Below, in pieces: positions 23,746 to 33,141 of a stretch of DNA of 64,000 nucleotides. The stretch spans positions 1 through 64,000 of the forward strand of contig NZ_QHJF01000030.1 in assembly GCF_003259225.1 (NCBI RefSeq). Direction: 5' to 3'. Below the pieces are notes generated by a model. That model searched no databases. It was not told the DNA's origin and worked only from the letters and a program-made list of their open reading frames with translations. Both the position numbers and the translations under genes were made by a program. The stretch is from Marinomonas arctica. Lineage in GTDB: Bacteria > Pseudomonadota > Gammaproteobacteria > Pseudomonadales > Marinomonadaceae. Numbering within the stretch: position 1 is the first letter of the stretch; every line of letters starts with the position of its first letter.

Positions 23746-24903
23746 TCACAACTGAGCTAATCGTCGAGCCGCTTCAAGTAGAGTGCTGTCTTCCTTCGCA
23801 AAACATAAACGAATAATACGCTGATCTTTAGGCGCTTGTTGATAAAATACACTAATCGGAATCGCAGCGACGCCAACCGCATCTATGAGCCATTCACAGA
23901 ACGCCACATCTTGCATATCACTGATCGCGCTATAGTCTAATAATTGAAAGTACGTGCCTTCACATGGCAGTAAGGTAAATCGGCTGTCAGCCAGTGCCTT
24001 TCTCAACACATCACGCTTTTGCTGATAAAACACTGCCAAGCCAGTACTCGCTTCCGGTAAAGCCATCAAATGCTCCGCCAAGGCTTGCTGTAAAGGCGTT
24101 GCCGTACAGAAAGAAACAAACTGATGCACCTTGCGCAATTCGACGGTTAATTCCGCTGGCGCCACGACATAGCCTACTTTCCAGCCGGTTAAATGAAAGC
24201 TTTTACCAAAAGAAGACACCACTACGCTGCGTTTCTTTAACTCTGAGTGTTTGTGAACACTCACTGCGGATTCACCAAAATGTATAAATTCATACACTTC
24301 GTCGGACAGTACATAAATATCTCGACTCGCAATCGCTTGCCATAAGGACTCTAAGTCTTCTGCCAACCAACAACTTCCCGTTGGGTTGTGTGGCGTGTTG
24401 ATTAATACCAAACGCGTCTTATCGCTAAGCAATTCAGCAAACGCCAGCCAATCAGGGCGAAATTCAGGGGCGCTCAACGTAACTCGACGACAAATACCAC
24501 CGGCTAAGGTCACGGCTGGTTCATATAAGTCATAGGCGGGATCGAACAAGATCACTTCATCACCGTTATGCACTAACGCAGCAATTGCATCAAAAATGGC
24601 TTCCGACGCACCACTCGTCACGGTAATTTCATCTAACACGCTGACTTTTCGGTCGTAATGACGTTCGATCAGATTGGCAATCGCCTCCCGTAATATCGGC
24701 AAACCAGCCATAGGAGCGTACTGATTATTACCAGTTAAAATCGCCTGCGATGCGCGTTCTAATAATCGAGCATCCGGTGGAAAATCAGGAAATCCTTGCG
24801 ACAGGTTAATCGCACCTTTTTCTGCGGCCAACGCCGACATTTTGGTAAAAATAGTGGTGCCGACAGAAGGCAGCTTAGAGGTAAGAATAGACGCGTTGGT
24901 CAC
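23746..24903 (-). CDS. ybdL: Pyridoxal-phosphate methionine aminotransferase (YbdL-like)
   Basis: 385 residues, fold-type I class I aminotransferase. INLSQGFPDFPPD opens the protein, NTPHNPTG (about 169-176) and SDEVYEFIHFG (Asp201, Tyr204) contact the cofactor, and SSFGKSFHLTGWKVGY contains the Schiff-base Lys234. These features match E. coli YbdL, which prefers methionine and transaminates 2-oxo-4-methylthiobutanoate in methionine salvage. No other salvage gene is nearby, so the specificity rests on similarity. It ends at a shared terminator. Confidence 0.85.
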   Translation of the reverse strand: MTNASILTSKLPSVGTTIFTKMSALAAEKGAINLSQGFPDFPPDARLLERASQAILTGNNQYAPMAGLPILREAIANLIERHYDRKVSVLDEITVTSGASEAIFDAIAALVHNGDEVILFDPAYDLYEPAVTLAGGICRRVTLSAPEFRPDWLAFAELLSDKTRLVLINTPHNPTGSCWLAEDLESLWQAIASRDIYVLSDEVYEFIHFGESAVSVHKHSELKKRSVVVSSFGKSFHLTGWKVGYVVAPAELTVELRKVHQFVSFCTATPLQQALAEHLMALPEASTGLAVFYQQKRDVLRKALADSRFTLLPCEGTYFQLLDYSAISDMQDVAFCEWLIDAVGVAAIPISVFYQQAPKDQRIIRLCFAKEDSTLLEAARRLAQL

Positions 24904-25024
24904 AATGATGTCGCCCCAAAAGAAATGAATGCGACTAAGTTAAAAGACTTATGGATAGATCGTCAATGATCTTTGAATAAGAAGCACGTCTTGATCGATA
25001 ATGGCATATTGGTCGGCAGTAACA

Positions 25025-25054
25025 AAAACGCCAAGACACAAGTCTTGGCGTTTT
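25025..25054 (-). terminator. Terminator after the Old Yellow Enzyme gene
   Basis: AAAACGCCAAGAC pairs perfectly with GTCTTGGCGTTTT around ACAA. Confidence 0.85.
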
Positions 25055-25077
25055 AATCACACTTTTATGACCTCGAA

Positions 25078-26145
25078 TTACGCCGTCATGAACGGATAAT
25101 CCGTATAACCTTCTGCACCAGGGGTATAAAAGGTATTTGGATTTGGCTCGTTCAATGCGGCACCGGCTTTGACTCGCTCAACAAAATCCGGATTCGCCAA
25201 TATCCCTGTACCAAATGCGACGCTGTCTGCTTGATTATTAGCAAGCACCTGATTGGCTTCATCTGGCGTGTAACCCATATTCACCATTAAATGGCCTTGG
25301 TAGGTTTCACGAGCCACAGCGACGACGTCGGCTTGCTGGATACCAAAGAAATCCGCACGCATCAGGTGCAAATAGGCCAAATTAAAACGGTTTAAATGCT
25401 CACACAAGAAACGCGTCCACTCAACGGGATCGCTTTCTTTCATGCTTTGAAAACTATTAAGAGGAGACAAACGCAGGCCAACACGATCGCTGCCTAATAC
25501 GTCTGTTACTGCTTCAATTACTTCGGTTAAAAGGCGCGCACGGTTTTCCAATGAGCCACCGTATTCATCGGTACGCTGGTTGGCGCTTTCACGTAAAAAT
25601 TGATCAATCAAATAACCATTGGCACCGTGAATTTCTACGCCATCAAAGCCAGCTTCTTTAGCATTGATCGCCGCTTGACGAAAATCCGCCACAATGTCTT
25701 TGATTTCAGCCACAGTTAAGGCACGAGGCACGGTATACGGTTTTTTACCTTCCGGCGTGTGTGTCTCGCCGTCAATCGCAATGGCGCTGGCTGACACGGC
25801 TTCTTTGCCGTCATTTAGCAACGGATGCGCGGCACGGCCAGCGTGCCAGATTTGCATAAAGATACGACCGCCTTTTTCATGCACGGCTTTTGTTGTTAGC
25901 TTCCATCCTTCAATTTGCTCAGCGGAATACACGCCTGGATCATCACCAAACGCCGATGTGCCTTCTGTCACCATGGTGCATTCCGTGATCAACAACCCCG
26001 TGCTGGCACGTTGAGCATAATACTCTGCCATCAAGGCATTTGGCTGATGCCCAGGTGCACGTGTGCGTGTTAATGGCGCCATAACAAAGCGGTTTGATAG
26101 TTCTACAGCACCCAATTTAACGGGGTGAAATAAAGTCGTTGTCAT
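25078..26145 (-). CDS. Old Yellow Enzyme family alkene reductase (NemA-like)
   Basis: 355 residues from ATG 26145, which follows GGAGAACAGA; the TTG at 26157 lies within that site. It is an FMN-binding TIM barrel: MAPLTRTRA (about 22-30), substrate-binding HGAN (His173, Asn176) and SANQRTDEYGGSLENRARL match NemA/OYE proteins. These NADPH-dependent enzymes reduce activated C=C bonds, N-ethylmaleimide and nitrate esters. It is divergent from gss across 227 bp. No TetR/NemR gene is adjacent. Confidence 0.92.
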   Translation of the reverse strand: MTTTLFHPVKLGAVELSNRFVMAPLTRTRAPGHQPNALMAEYYAQRASTGLLITECTMVTEGTSAFGDDPGVYSAEQIEGWKLTTKAVHEKGGRIFMQIWHAGRAAHPLLNDGKEAVSASAIAIDGETHTPEGKKPYTVPRALTVAEIKDIVADFRQAAINAKEAGFDGVEIHGANGYLIDQFLRESANQRTDEYGGSLENRARLLTEVIEAVTDVLGSDRVGLRLSPLNSFQSMKESDPVEWTRFLCEHLNRFNLAYLHLMRADFFGIQQADVVAVARETYQGHLMVNMGYTPDEANQVLANNQADSVAFGTGILANPDFVERVKAGAALNEPNPNTFYTPGAEGYTDYPFMTA

Positions 26146-26372
26146 TCTGTTCTCCAATTTGTTTCAATCTTGATATCAAGGATACGCACTACATATGGCA
26201 GTTATTTTAAAATACAATCGCGTGCACTTTCTTTACTGAATATAGTACAAAAAATACTCTTTTTAAGACCTTGCAGGTCCTTTGCTCACGGTCTATATTG
26301 CCTGCACTCGGCGATGTATTTATCGTCTTTTTTGGTCCTATCAAACACTTATGTGTGAGGCAATTCACCGCA

Positions 26373-28250
26373 ATGACATCCGATTCCAGCAGGCCAGTCG
26401 CTCCTTTTGGCACCTTACTAGGTATCGCTCCTGGGAATGTGCCCGTGTATTCATCTGATTATGATTCTGCCGACGACAACGAGTTACCCAATCGCCATGC
26501 CTACCGCAGTTATGTGGATGGTATTTTTATGGGATACAAATGGCAGTGTGTGGAGTTTGCTCGGCGCTGGTTGTATCTAAACAAAGGCTATATTTTTGAT
26601 GATGTGGCCATGGCTTATGATATTTTTCGCCTTACCTCGGCGCGTTTAATCGCCGACGAAAGCCGCTTACCATTGAAATCGTTTCGTAATGGTTCGTTGC
26701 GTCACCCTGAAGTGGGCTCTCTGCTTATTTGGAGCGAAGGCGGCGAATTTGAAATCACCGGTCATGTGGCGATTGTGACTAAAGTCTTACCAGACCGCTT
26801 ATACCTGGTCGAACAAAACGTCGGCCACCAAGTCTGGCCAGAAGGCCAAGATTACTCCCGCGTATTAGATGCTAGAATCAGTAAAGATGGCGGTTATTGG
26901 CTACGCTGCTCTTATGGTGACGCTTCTATTTTAGGCTGGGTAATACAAACCGACGACGACCTGCATGCCGAAAATATTGAGCCCGATGATCCGGCTTTAT
27001 TTGATTTACAAATACGTCATGTACCCAACAAAGGCCAAGCTTCCCGCGCTTGGTTAAACATCGCCAATCCTGCTGAAGAAGCTTTTGTCGATATGATGGG
27101 CGGTCACAAACTCGCCAGCCGACCGGAAGACGACTATAAGTATATGGTCATCACCGACACCGCTGAGCGTGAGCTAAAACGCGCCACTAACGAATTACAT
27201 GCCTTGTTTATGCACGCTACCGATTATGTGCTGCAAAATGACGAACTGCTTTCCAGTTTTAATATCCCCCCTGCGCTGTGGCCTAAGATCCATCAATCTT
27301 GGGATAATCGTCGCAACCAGATGATCACCGGGCGATTTGATTTTAGCCTCTCAGCAAAGGGCATTAAGGTTTACGAATACAACTGTGACTCAGCCTCTTG
27401 TTATATGGAGGCTGGCATTATTCAGGAAAAGTGGGCCGAGCACTACGGTGCAACGGAAGGCGAAGGTTCGGCAACAGATTTGGTCGACGAACTCATTGAA
27501 GCGTGGAAAAACAGTGCGGTCAAAGGTGTGATTCACATCATGCAAGACACGGATCTAGAAGAAAATTATCACGCCCTTTTCATGAAGCGTACTATGGAAA
27601 AAGCGGGGCTGGTTTGTAAGGTCATCAAAGGGGTCAGTAGCCTAAGCTGGGATGAAGACGGTGACGTAGTAGACGCGGATGGCGTGAAAATTTGTTGGGT
27701 ATGGAAAACCTGGGCATGGGAAACGGCTCTCGATCAAATCCGTGCTGAATGTGACGACGACGAACAGCGCCTACGCGACTACCAAACGGATATGCCGCGT
27801 AATGAAGCACCGCGCTTGGTCGACGTTTTACTGCGCAAAGATGTCATGGTGTATGAGCCTCTTTGGACGCTTATTCCTAGCAACAAGGCTATTTTGCCAG
27901 TGTTATGGATGCTTTTTCCCAATCATCCCTATTTATTGGAATCTTCCTTTGAGTTAAGCGATTCCTTAAAAAACAACGGCTATGTGAGCAAACCCATTGC
28001 GGGACGTTGCGGTTTTAACATCAGCCTATACGATGGTGAAGAGGCCTTGATGGAAGAAACCGCTGGGCGTTTTTCCCACCAAGATCAAATATTTCAAGCG
28101 CTGTGGAAGCTGCCAGACATTGAAGGCTATCGTTCACAAGTCTGCACTTTCTCAGTAGCGGGACATTACGCAGGCAGCTGTTTGCGTGTTGATCCAAGTT
28201 TGGTCATCACCAAAGACAGTGATTTGATGACCCTACGCGTCATTGAATAA
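26373..28250 (+). CDS. gss: Bifunctional glutathionylspermidine synthetase/amidase
   Basis: 625 residues from ATG 26373 (MTSDSSRP); a frame open from 26271 has no homologous extension. The N-terminal CHAP amidase domain has Cys59 in KWQCVEFARRW and His131 in TGHVAIV, the same positions as in E. coli Gss. The C-terminal ATP-grasp synthetase (about 200-620) carries YEYNCDSASCYMEAG and related motifs. The enzyme makes and hydrolyses glutathionylspermidine, linking thiol and polyamine pools. Single gene ending at a terminator. Confidence 0.95.
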   Translation: MTSDSSRPVAPFGTLLGIAPGNVPVYSSDYDSADDNELPNRHAYRSYVDGIFMGYKWQCVEFARRWLYLNKGYIFDDVAMAYDIFRLTSARLIADESRLPLKSFRNGSLRHPEVGSLLIWSEGGEFEITGHVAIVTKVLPDRLYLVEQNVGHQVWPEGQDYSRVLDARISKDGGYWLRCSYGDASILGWVIQTDDDLHAENIEPDDPALFDLQIRHVPNKGQASRAWLNIANPAEEAFVDMMGGHKLASRPEDDYKYMVITDTAERELKRATNELHALFMHATDYVLQNDELLSSFNIPPALWPKIHQSWDNRRNQMITGRFDFSLSAKGIKVYEYNCDSASCYMEAGIIQEKWAEHYGATEGEGSATDLVDELIEAWKNSAVKGVIHIMQDTDLEENYHALFMKRTMEKAGLVCKVIKGVSSLSWDEDGDVVDADGVKICWVWKTWAWETALDQIRAECDDDEQRLRDYQTDMPRNEAPRLVDVLLRKDVMVYEPLWTLIPSNKAILPVLWMLFPNHPYLLESSFELSDSLKNNGYVSKPIAGRCGFNISLYDGEEALMEETAGRFSHQDQIFQALWKLPDIEGYRSQVCTFSVAGHYAGSCLRVDPSLVITKDSDLMTLRVIE

Positions 28251-28278
28251 CCTCTAAGATATTGATTTATAAATACAT

Positions 28279-28317
28279 AAGCCTTTCCCTCTACAATGGA
28301 GGCAAAGGCTTTTTTTA
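28279..28317 (+). terminator. Terminator after gss
   Basis: AAGCCTTT pairs with AAAGGCTT, with a small inner CCTC/GGAGG hairpin, then a T-run. Confidence 0.8.
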
Positions 28318-28381
28318 TTCTAAATCCTCTCACAATCATTCCATTTACTCATGTTTTTACCTCTGATCGTGCAATTAGTCA

Positions 28382-28437
28382 TTGACTATACACTTACCAG
28401 CTCTTAAATTATTTCAAAAAATATAACACGTGTAACA
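28382..28437 (+). promoter_or_regulatory. Promoter and possible TetR operator of the beta-glucoside operon
   Basis: TTGACT (28382-28387), 17 bp, TAAATT (28405-28410) make a plausible sigma-70 promoter. Downstream, ATAACACGTGTAACAT (about 28423-28438) contains the perfect palindrome ACACGTGT at 28426-28433, just before the TetR start, as expected for autorepression. Confidence 0.5.
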
Positions 28438-28443
28438 TTTATT

Positions 28444-29097
28444 ATGACAAAAAGAATGGTCTACCAAACCGAGGCGACTCGGGACAAAATCATCAGCATC
28501 GCCGAAGCGCTTTTTATTAAAAATGGCTTTGCTGATACGCAGATGAAAGACATTGCGGCGGCCACTGGCATGAGCCGTAATACCTTATATCGTTACTATC
28601 AAGATAAATACGACTTGGGATTTGCCATTCTGGTGGTGGTACTGAAACGTAAAATCGATAGATACGATGCCATCATGAAAAAGATCGAAGCGGGTCACTT
28701 TGTCAGCATTCTTGCTGGACTCAAGGTCTTAATGCAGGCTTATTCAGACGTTCAATATGAAGACGATGACCGCTTCATTGCCGAGTTTGATGGCTACTAC
28801 GCTGGCTCACGCATCCCCACCGAATTTCGGGAAAAGCTGACACAATTACTGCCTGATACCGTCAGCCAATCCCTTACCAATATTGTCACTTTGGGACAAA
28901 AAGAAGGCAGCATTCGAGCCGATATTCCAGCCGCTTATCTCGCAGTCACGCTATTTAATGCGGTCCCAACTTTTTTCAGACGTATGTTGTTACGTCGCGA
29001 CGCCTTAATGGAAATCGAACAAGATGCTATTCCACAACTGACTCCGATATTAATTCAATTACTACTAGATGGTATGAAGCCGTCACCACAAACCTAG
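28444..29097 (+). CDS. TetR family regulator of beta-glucoside genes
   Basis: 217 residues. The N-terminal helix-turn-helix reads RDKIISIAEALFIKNGFADTQMKDIAAATGMSRNTLYRYYQDKYDLGFAI, classical TetR. The C-terminal ligand domain is helical and unlike well-known subgroups. It is followed 14 bp later by the GH3 beta-glucosidase gene, so it probably controls this operon and perhaps the porin. The inducer is likely a beta-glucoside or its breakdown product; this is inferred. Confidence 0.85.
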   Translation: MTKRMVYQTEATRDKIISIAEALFIKNGFADTQMKDIAAATGMSRNTLYRYYQDKYDLGFAILVVVLKRKIDRYDAIMKKIEAGHFVSILAGLKVLMQAYSDVQYEDDDRFIAEFDGYYAGSRIPTEFREKLTQLLPDTVSQSLTNIVTLGQKEGSIRADIPAAYLAVTLFNAVPTFFRRMLLRRDALMEIEQDAIPQLTPILIQLLLDGMKPSPQT

Positions 29098-29111
29098 AAA
29101 AGGATGAAATA

Positions 29112-31517
29112 ATGAGTAATACAACAATAAAACAACTCTTAGCCGAACTAACTCTAGAAGAAAAAGCCATGCTCTGTGGCGGCAAGGACTTTTGGAACCT
29201 ACATGGTATCGAACGCTTAAACTTGCCATCCATCATGGTGACAGATGGCCCCCATGGTTTACGCAAACAAGCCGGCGAAGGTGACCATGTAGGACTCAAT
29301 GCAGCGGTTAAAGCCACCTGCTTCCCAACCGCATCTGGGCTTGCTGCCACGTGGAATACCAAGCTCATTGAAGAGATGGGCGTCGCACTCGGCAAAGAAT
29401 GCCGTGCTGAAGAAGTGTCTGTCTTGCTTGGCCCTGGAACCAATATTAAACGCAACCCATTAGGTGGTCGTAACTTCGAATACTTTTCCGAAGATCCATT
29501 ACTGGCTGGCGACATGTCGGCTGCGTGGATTAAAGGCGTACAAAGCCAAGGCGTGGGCACCAGCTTAAAACATTTTGCGGTAAACAATCACGAACATTGT
29601 CGTATGACGGTCGATGCCATCGTTGATCAAAGAACCTTACGTGAAATCTACCTGCCAGCTTTTGAAAGAGCGGTTAAGCAAACCCAACCTTGGACGGTCA
29701 TGTGTTCCTACAACAAGGTAAACGGTACCTACGCCGCAGAGCACAAACAACTGCTAGACGATATTCTCGTGAAAGAATGGGGCTTTGAAGGCATTATCGT
29801 CACCGATTGGGGCGCTAATAATGATCGTGTAGAAGGGGTAAAAAACGGCCAACATCTTGAAATGCCAAGCTCTGGCGACATGAATACCAAGAAGATCATC
29901 GCTGCTGTCGAGAACGGCCAGCTATCAATGGAAGCATTAGACAAATCCGTCGCTCGCGTATTAGAACTGATTCTGAAATCACAAGCTTCCTTAGAAAGCG
30001 ATAAAGTTACAGCAGACCTAACCGCTCACCATGAGCTTGCCGCCCGAATCGCAGAAGAAACTTGCGTGCTGTTGAAAAATGATGGCCTATTGCCAGTTTC
30101 CGTCGGTAAAAAAGTGGCCGTCATTGGCGCTCTAGCCAACAACACTCGCTACCAAGGTGCAGGCAGCTCGAAAATTAATCCATTCAAATTAGAGCAACCT
30201 CTCGACGAAATCAAAAAACTATTTGGTGCAGATAATGTCACTTACACTGAGGGTTATCACCTAAATGATACGGGAGATAGCAGCGAAATCGTCAATGCGG
30301 TTGAACTTGCAAAACAAGCCGATGTGGTTTTTTTGTTTGCGGGTCTGACACCAAAATACGAATCTGAGGGCTTTGATCGCCAGCACTTAAACTTGCCACA
30401 GGTGCAGCTTGATCTCATTAATGCACTTGGTGATCAGTTAGCTAAGACGGTGGTCGTTTTACAGAACGGCGCACCAGTCGTGCTGCCATTTGTGGAAAAA
30501 GTACCTGCAATTTTGGAGGCTTACTTAGGCGGCCAAGCAGGCGCTTCTGCTATCGCTAAAGTCCTTTCTGGTGACGTGAACCCAAGTGGTAAATTAGCAG
30601 AAACCTTCCCTGCAAGTTTAGACGATGTCCCCAGTCAGCCTTATTTCCCAGGCTCCACTAAGCAAGTGCAATACCGTGAGGCTATTTGGGTGGGTTATCG
30701 CTATTTTGATACGACTGGCACGAAAGCGCTTTTCCCATTTGGTCATGGCTTGTCGTACACCAATTTCACTTACTACCATTTAACCTTACTCAGTGGTGAT
30801 AAAGCACTATTTAATGAAAGCGCTTCCATCAAACTGCAAATCACCATTACCAATACAGGAAACAGAGCCGGAGCCGAAGTGGTGCAGTGCTATGTAGGTC
30901 AAAAATCCCCTTCCCAACCACGCCCAGCCAAAGAATTAAAAGCGTTCAAGAAAGTCTTCTTAGAACCTGGGGAAAGCAAAGAGATAGTGTTTGAATTGGA
31001 TTATCGAGCGTTCGCCTACTGGCACAAAGAGAAAGCCACTTGGGTTGCAGAGAGCGGCGAATACCAGATTCATATTGGTGCTTCTGTGGCGGACATTCGC
31101 GATACAGCAAGCATTGTATTAGACACTGACAACACAGCGGAACAACCCAACCCAGCCCTAGAGAGCTATTTTGCCCCTGCAAAACGCGACTTTAATGACG
31201 CAGCTTTTAGTGCACTACTGGGTTACGACATTCCTGTCCCCACCCCCATCCAGCCTTACACAATGAATTCAACCTTAGGCGATATTGCCCATGAAGCATT
31301 AGGCAAACCGCTGTTCGACAGCATGCTGTCAGTGTTTACAAAAATGATGGGAGGAGACCTAAATGATTCTGCTGCAGAAGCAGATAAATTGATGGCTGAA
31401 TCCATGGTGGCGGACATGCCGCTGCGTAACCTACCCGTGTTCAACAGCCAACAGTATTCTGAAAATCAGATCTTGCAGCTCATTGCCTCACTGAATAATC
31501 AGGAACCCCGTCTCTAA
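29112..31517 (+). CDS. GH3 family beta-glucosidase
   Basis: 801 residues, no signal peptide, so cytoplasmic. The (beta/alpha)8 domain carries SLKHFAVNNHEHCR (about 151-164) and the nucleophile motif GIIVTDWGA with Asp232. The alpha/beta sandwich domain follows (LLKNDGLLPV, about 315 on), then a fibronectin-III-like domain (about 575-670). An extra helical C-terminal segment of about 100 residues (FNDAAFSALLGYDIP onwards) is shared with BglB-type enzymes. It hydrolyses terminal beta-glucosyl residues of short glucans or glucosides. Ribosome binding site AAAGGATG. It lies between the TetR gene and a GPH symporter. Confidence 0.93.
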   Translation: MSNTTIKQLLAELTLEEKAMLCGGKDFWNLHGIERLNLPSIMVTDGPHGLRKQAGEGDHVGLNAAVKATCFPTASGLAATWNTKLIEEMGVALGKECRAEEVSVLLGPGTNIKRNPLGGRNFEYFSEDPLLAGDMSAAWIKGVQSQGVGTSLKHFAVNNHEHCRMTVDAIVDQRTLREIYLPAFERAVKQTQPWTVMCSYNKVNGTYAAEHKQLLDDILVKEWGFEGIIVTDWGANNDRVEGVKNGQHLEMPSSGDMNTKKIIAAVENGQLSMEALDKSVARVLELILKSQASLESDKVTADLTAHHELAARIAEETCVLLKNDGLLPVSVGKKVAVIGALANNTRYQGAGSSKINPFKLEQPLDEIKKLFGADNVTYTEGYHLNDTGDSSEIVNAVELAKQADVVFLFAGLTPKYESEGFDRQHLNLPQVQLDLINALGDQLAKTVVVLQNGAPVVLPFVEKVPAILEAYLGGQAGASAIAKVLSGDVNPSGKLAETFPASLDDVPSQPYFPGSTKQVQYREAIWVGYRYFDTTGTKALFPFGHGLSYTNFTYYHLTLLSGDKALFNESASIKLQITITNTGNRAGAEVVQCYVGQKSPSQPRPAKELKAFKKVFLEPGESKEIVFELDYRAFAYWHKEKATWVAESGEYQIHIGASVADIRDTASIVLDTDNTAEQPNPALESYFAPAKRDFNDAAFSALLGYDIPVPTPIQPYTMNSTLGDIAHEALGKPLFDSMLSVFTKMMGGDLNDSAAEADKLMAESMVADMPLRNLPVFNSQQYSENQILQLIASLNNQEPRL

Positions 31518-31546
31518 AAGGCACCTTTTAATACTGGTTAAAAAAG

Positions 31547-31585
31547 CCGTCATTACGACTATCGGTTATACGTAATGACGGTTTT
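31547..31585 (+). terminator. Stem-loop between GH3 and symporter genes
   Basis: CCGTCATTACG (31547-31557) pairs with CGTAATGACGG (31571-31581) and is followed by TTTTAG. It is terminator-like but has a short T-run, so it may only reduce read-through or protect the upstream mRNA. It ends 35 bp before the symporter start. Confidence 0.6.
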
Positions 31586-31619
31586 AGGGTTGATACATAA
31601 TAAAAACAACGAGGCAACT

Positions 31620-32972
31620 ATGTCCAAAACAAACTACGAAACCCGTCGTCTTGAACGACTAAGCTATTACACGTTTTTCACCGGTCAAAACATTATCTTT
31701 ATGTTTGTAACCATCTTTATCAGTATTTACTACACCTCTGTACTGGGCTTATCTGCCAGTACGGTGGGGATTATCTTTCTTTTAGCCAGAGTATGGGATG
31801 CGGTTAATGATCCCATTCTTTCGATTCTCGTCGAACGAAGCCGCTTCAGTGGTGGAAAATTCAAACCCTGGGTAAACGCTATCGCTTGGGCCGTGCCTCT
31901 TGCTACCGTTTTGATATTTGCCTTTGGCGATTATCTTGCTGAGCAACCAATGTGGCTACGCATTACTTACGCCTTCATCACGTATGTGGGCTGGGGAATG
32001 TTATATACCGTCTCTGATGCGCCAGCCTACGCTATAGGCTCAGTAATGACACAAAACAAAGATGAGCGAAATGTTATCTATTCTTTTGTGCGTTTCGGTG
32101 GCTTTGTCGGCATGGTGATCGCCATGGCAAGCGCACCTTGGCTGGTCGAGAAACTGGGCGGTAAATGGACACTTGCTGCAGTCATTATGTGCTCCGTTGC
32201 CATGATATTGATGTTAACCATCCGCTCAGTTAAAGAGCGCCATGTAGTGGAGCAAGAAGTACCAACGCTGAGACAAATATTAGGCACCGTTACTAACAAC
32301 AAGTATTTGTTGATGTTTATCCTCGCCTTTGTCTTTATTGGTGGATCAAATGTTGCCTTTACCTTAATGCCCTATATCGCGCGCGATGTTTTCAACGATC
32401 CATCACTGTCTGGCTTATTGCTTTTCGCCATGATCGGTCCTGCTATGTTGGCTTCACCGCTAGTACCAATCGGCATTCGTAAAATTGGCAAAATTAATAC
32501 CTTTGCTTGGGCTTCTGCCGCACTCGCTGTCTTGTCGATCATTACTTGGTTAATAGGTTACGAATATCTTGAAGTATTCATTGCTTTAACTATGTTGAAA
32601 GCCATTGCGCTTGGCGTCACCTTAATTATGCCAAGTATCTTCATTGCCGACTGTATTGAATATGGCTATATCCGTTCCGGCCAACGCTTAGAAGCCGTCA
32701 CTTTTGCCACCCAAACCTTTGCGAATAAAGCCACAACAGCCGTTGGTGGCGCCATTGCCATGGGCTATCTCGCTATGGTGGGTTTTATTGAATCAACAGG
32801 GGGAACGTTCGTGCAGCAACCTCCACAGGTCATTCAAGGCATGTGGGACGCACTCAACCTAGGCAATGCGATTGGGGCGACAATAGGTCTGGCCATTTTC
32901 TTGTACAGCTACAAACTCACCGACAAAGTACTAGAAGGCCTGAAGACGATCGCTTCTAAACAAACGACCTAA
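31620..32972 (+). CDS. GPH family glycoside:cation symporter (MelB-like)
   Basis: 450 residues from ATG 31620; the frame open from 31575 would start inside the hairpin. Twelve membrane helices. RLSYYTFFTGQNIIFMFV near the start and ARVWDAVNDPILSILVERSRFSGGKFKPWV (about 55-85), with the conserved DAxNDP and GKFKPW elements, identify the GPH/MelB family of sodium- or proton-coupled sugar importers. Its position next to the beta-glucosidase makes a beta-glucoside such as cellobiose or gentiobiose the likely cargo (inference). Confidence 0.9.
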   Translation: MSKTNYETRRLERLSYYTFFTGQNIIFMFVTIFISIYYTSVLGLSASTVGIIFLLARVWDAVNDPILSILVERSRFSGGKFKPWVNAIAWAVPLATVLIFAFGDYLAEQPMWLRITYAFITYVGWGMLYTVSDAPAYAIGSVMTQNKDERNVIYSFVRFGGFVGMVIAMASAPWLVEKLGGKWTLAAVIMCSVAMILMLTIRSVKERHVVEQEVPTLRQILGTVTNNKYLLMFILAFVFIGGSNVAFTLMPYIARDVFNDPSLSGLLLFAMIGPAMLASPLVPIGIRKIGKINTFAWASAALAVLSIITWLIGYEYLEVFIALTMLKAIALGVTLIMPSIFIADCIEYGYIRSGQRLEAVTFATQTFANKATTAVGGAIAMGYLAMVGFIESTGGTFVQQPPQVIQGMWDALNLGNAIGATIGLAIFLYSYKLTDKVLEGLKTIASKQTT

Positions 32973-33080
32973 ACGAAAAGTATTTAATGTTTTCGCTACG
33001 GCTTACTTCCAACTTACTGTGAAAAGCTAGGAAAGAACAGAGACTATTCAAAAAAAAGCAAGGTAACCCCTGCACGAGGG

Positions 33081-33126
33081 AAGAACAATATCATCAGAAA
33101 AGGGAGTAACCAACGATATTGTTCTT
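33081..33126. terminator. Inverted repeat between convergent symporter and porin genes
   Basis: AAGAACAATATC (33081-33092) and GATATTGTTCTT (33115-33126) are perfect 12-bp arms with a 22-nt loop. There is no clear U-run on either strand, so the terminator role is only likely from position. Confidence 0.5.
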
Positions 33127-33141
33127 ATCTTTAACTACACG

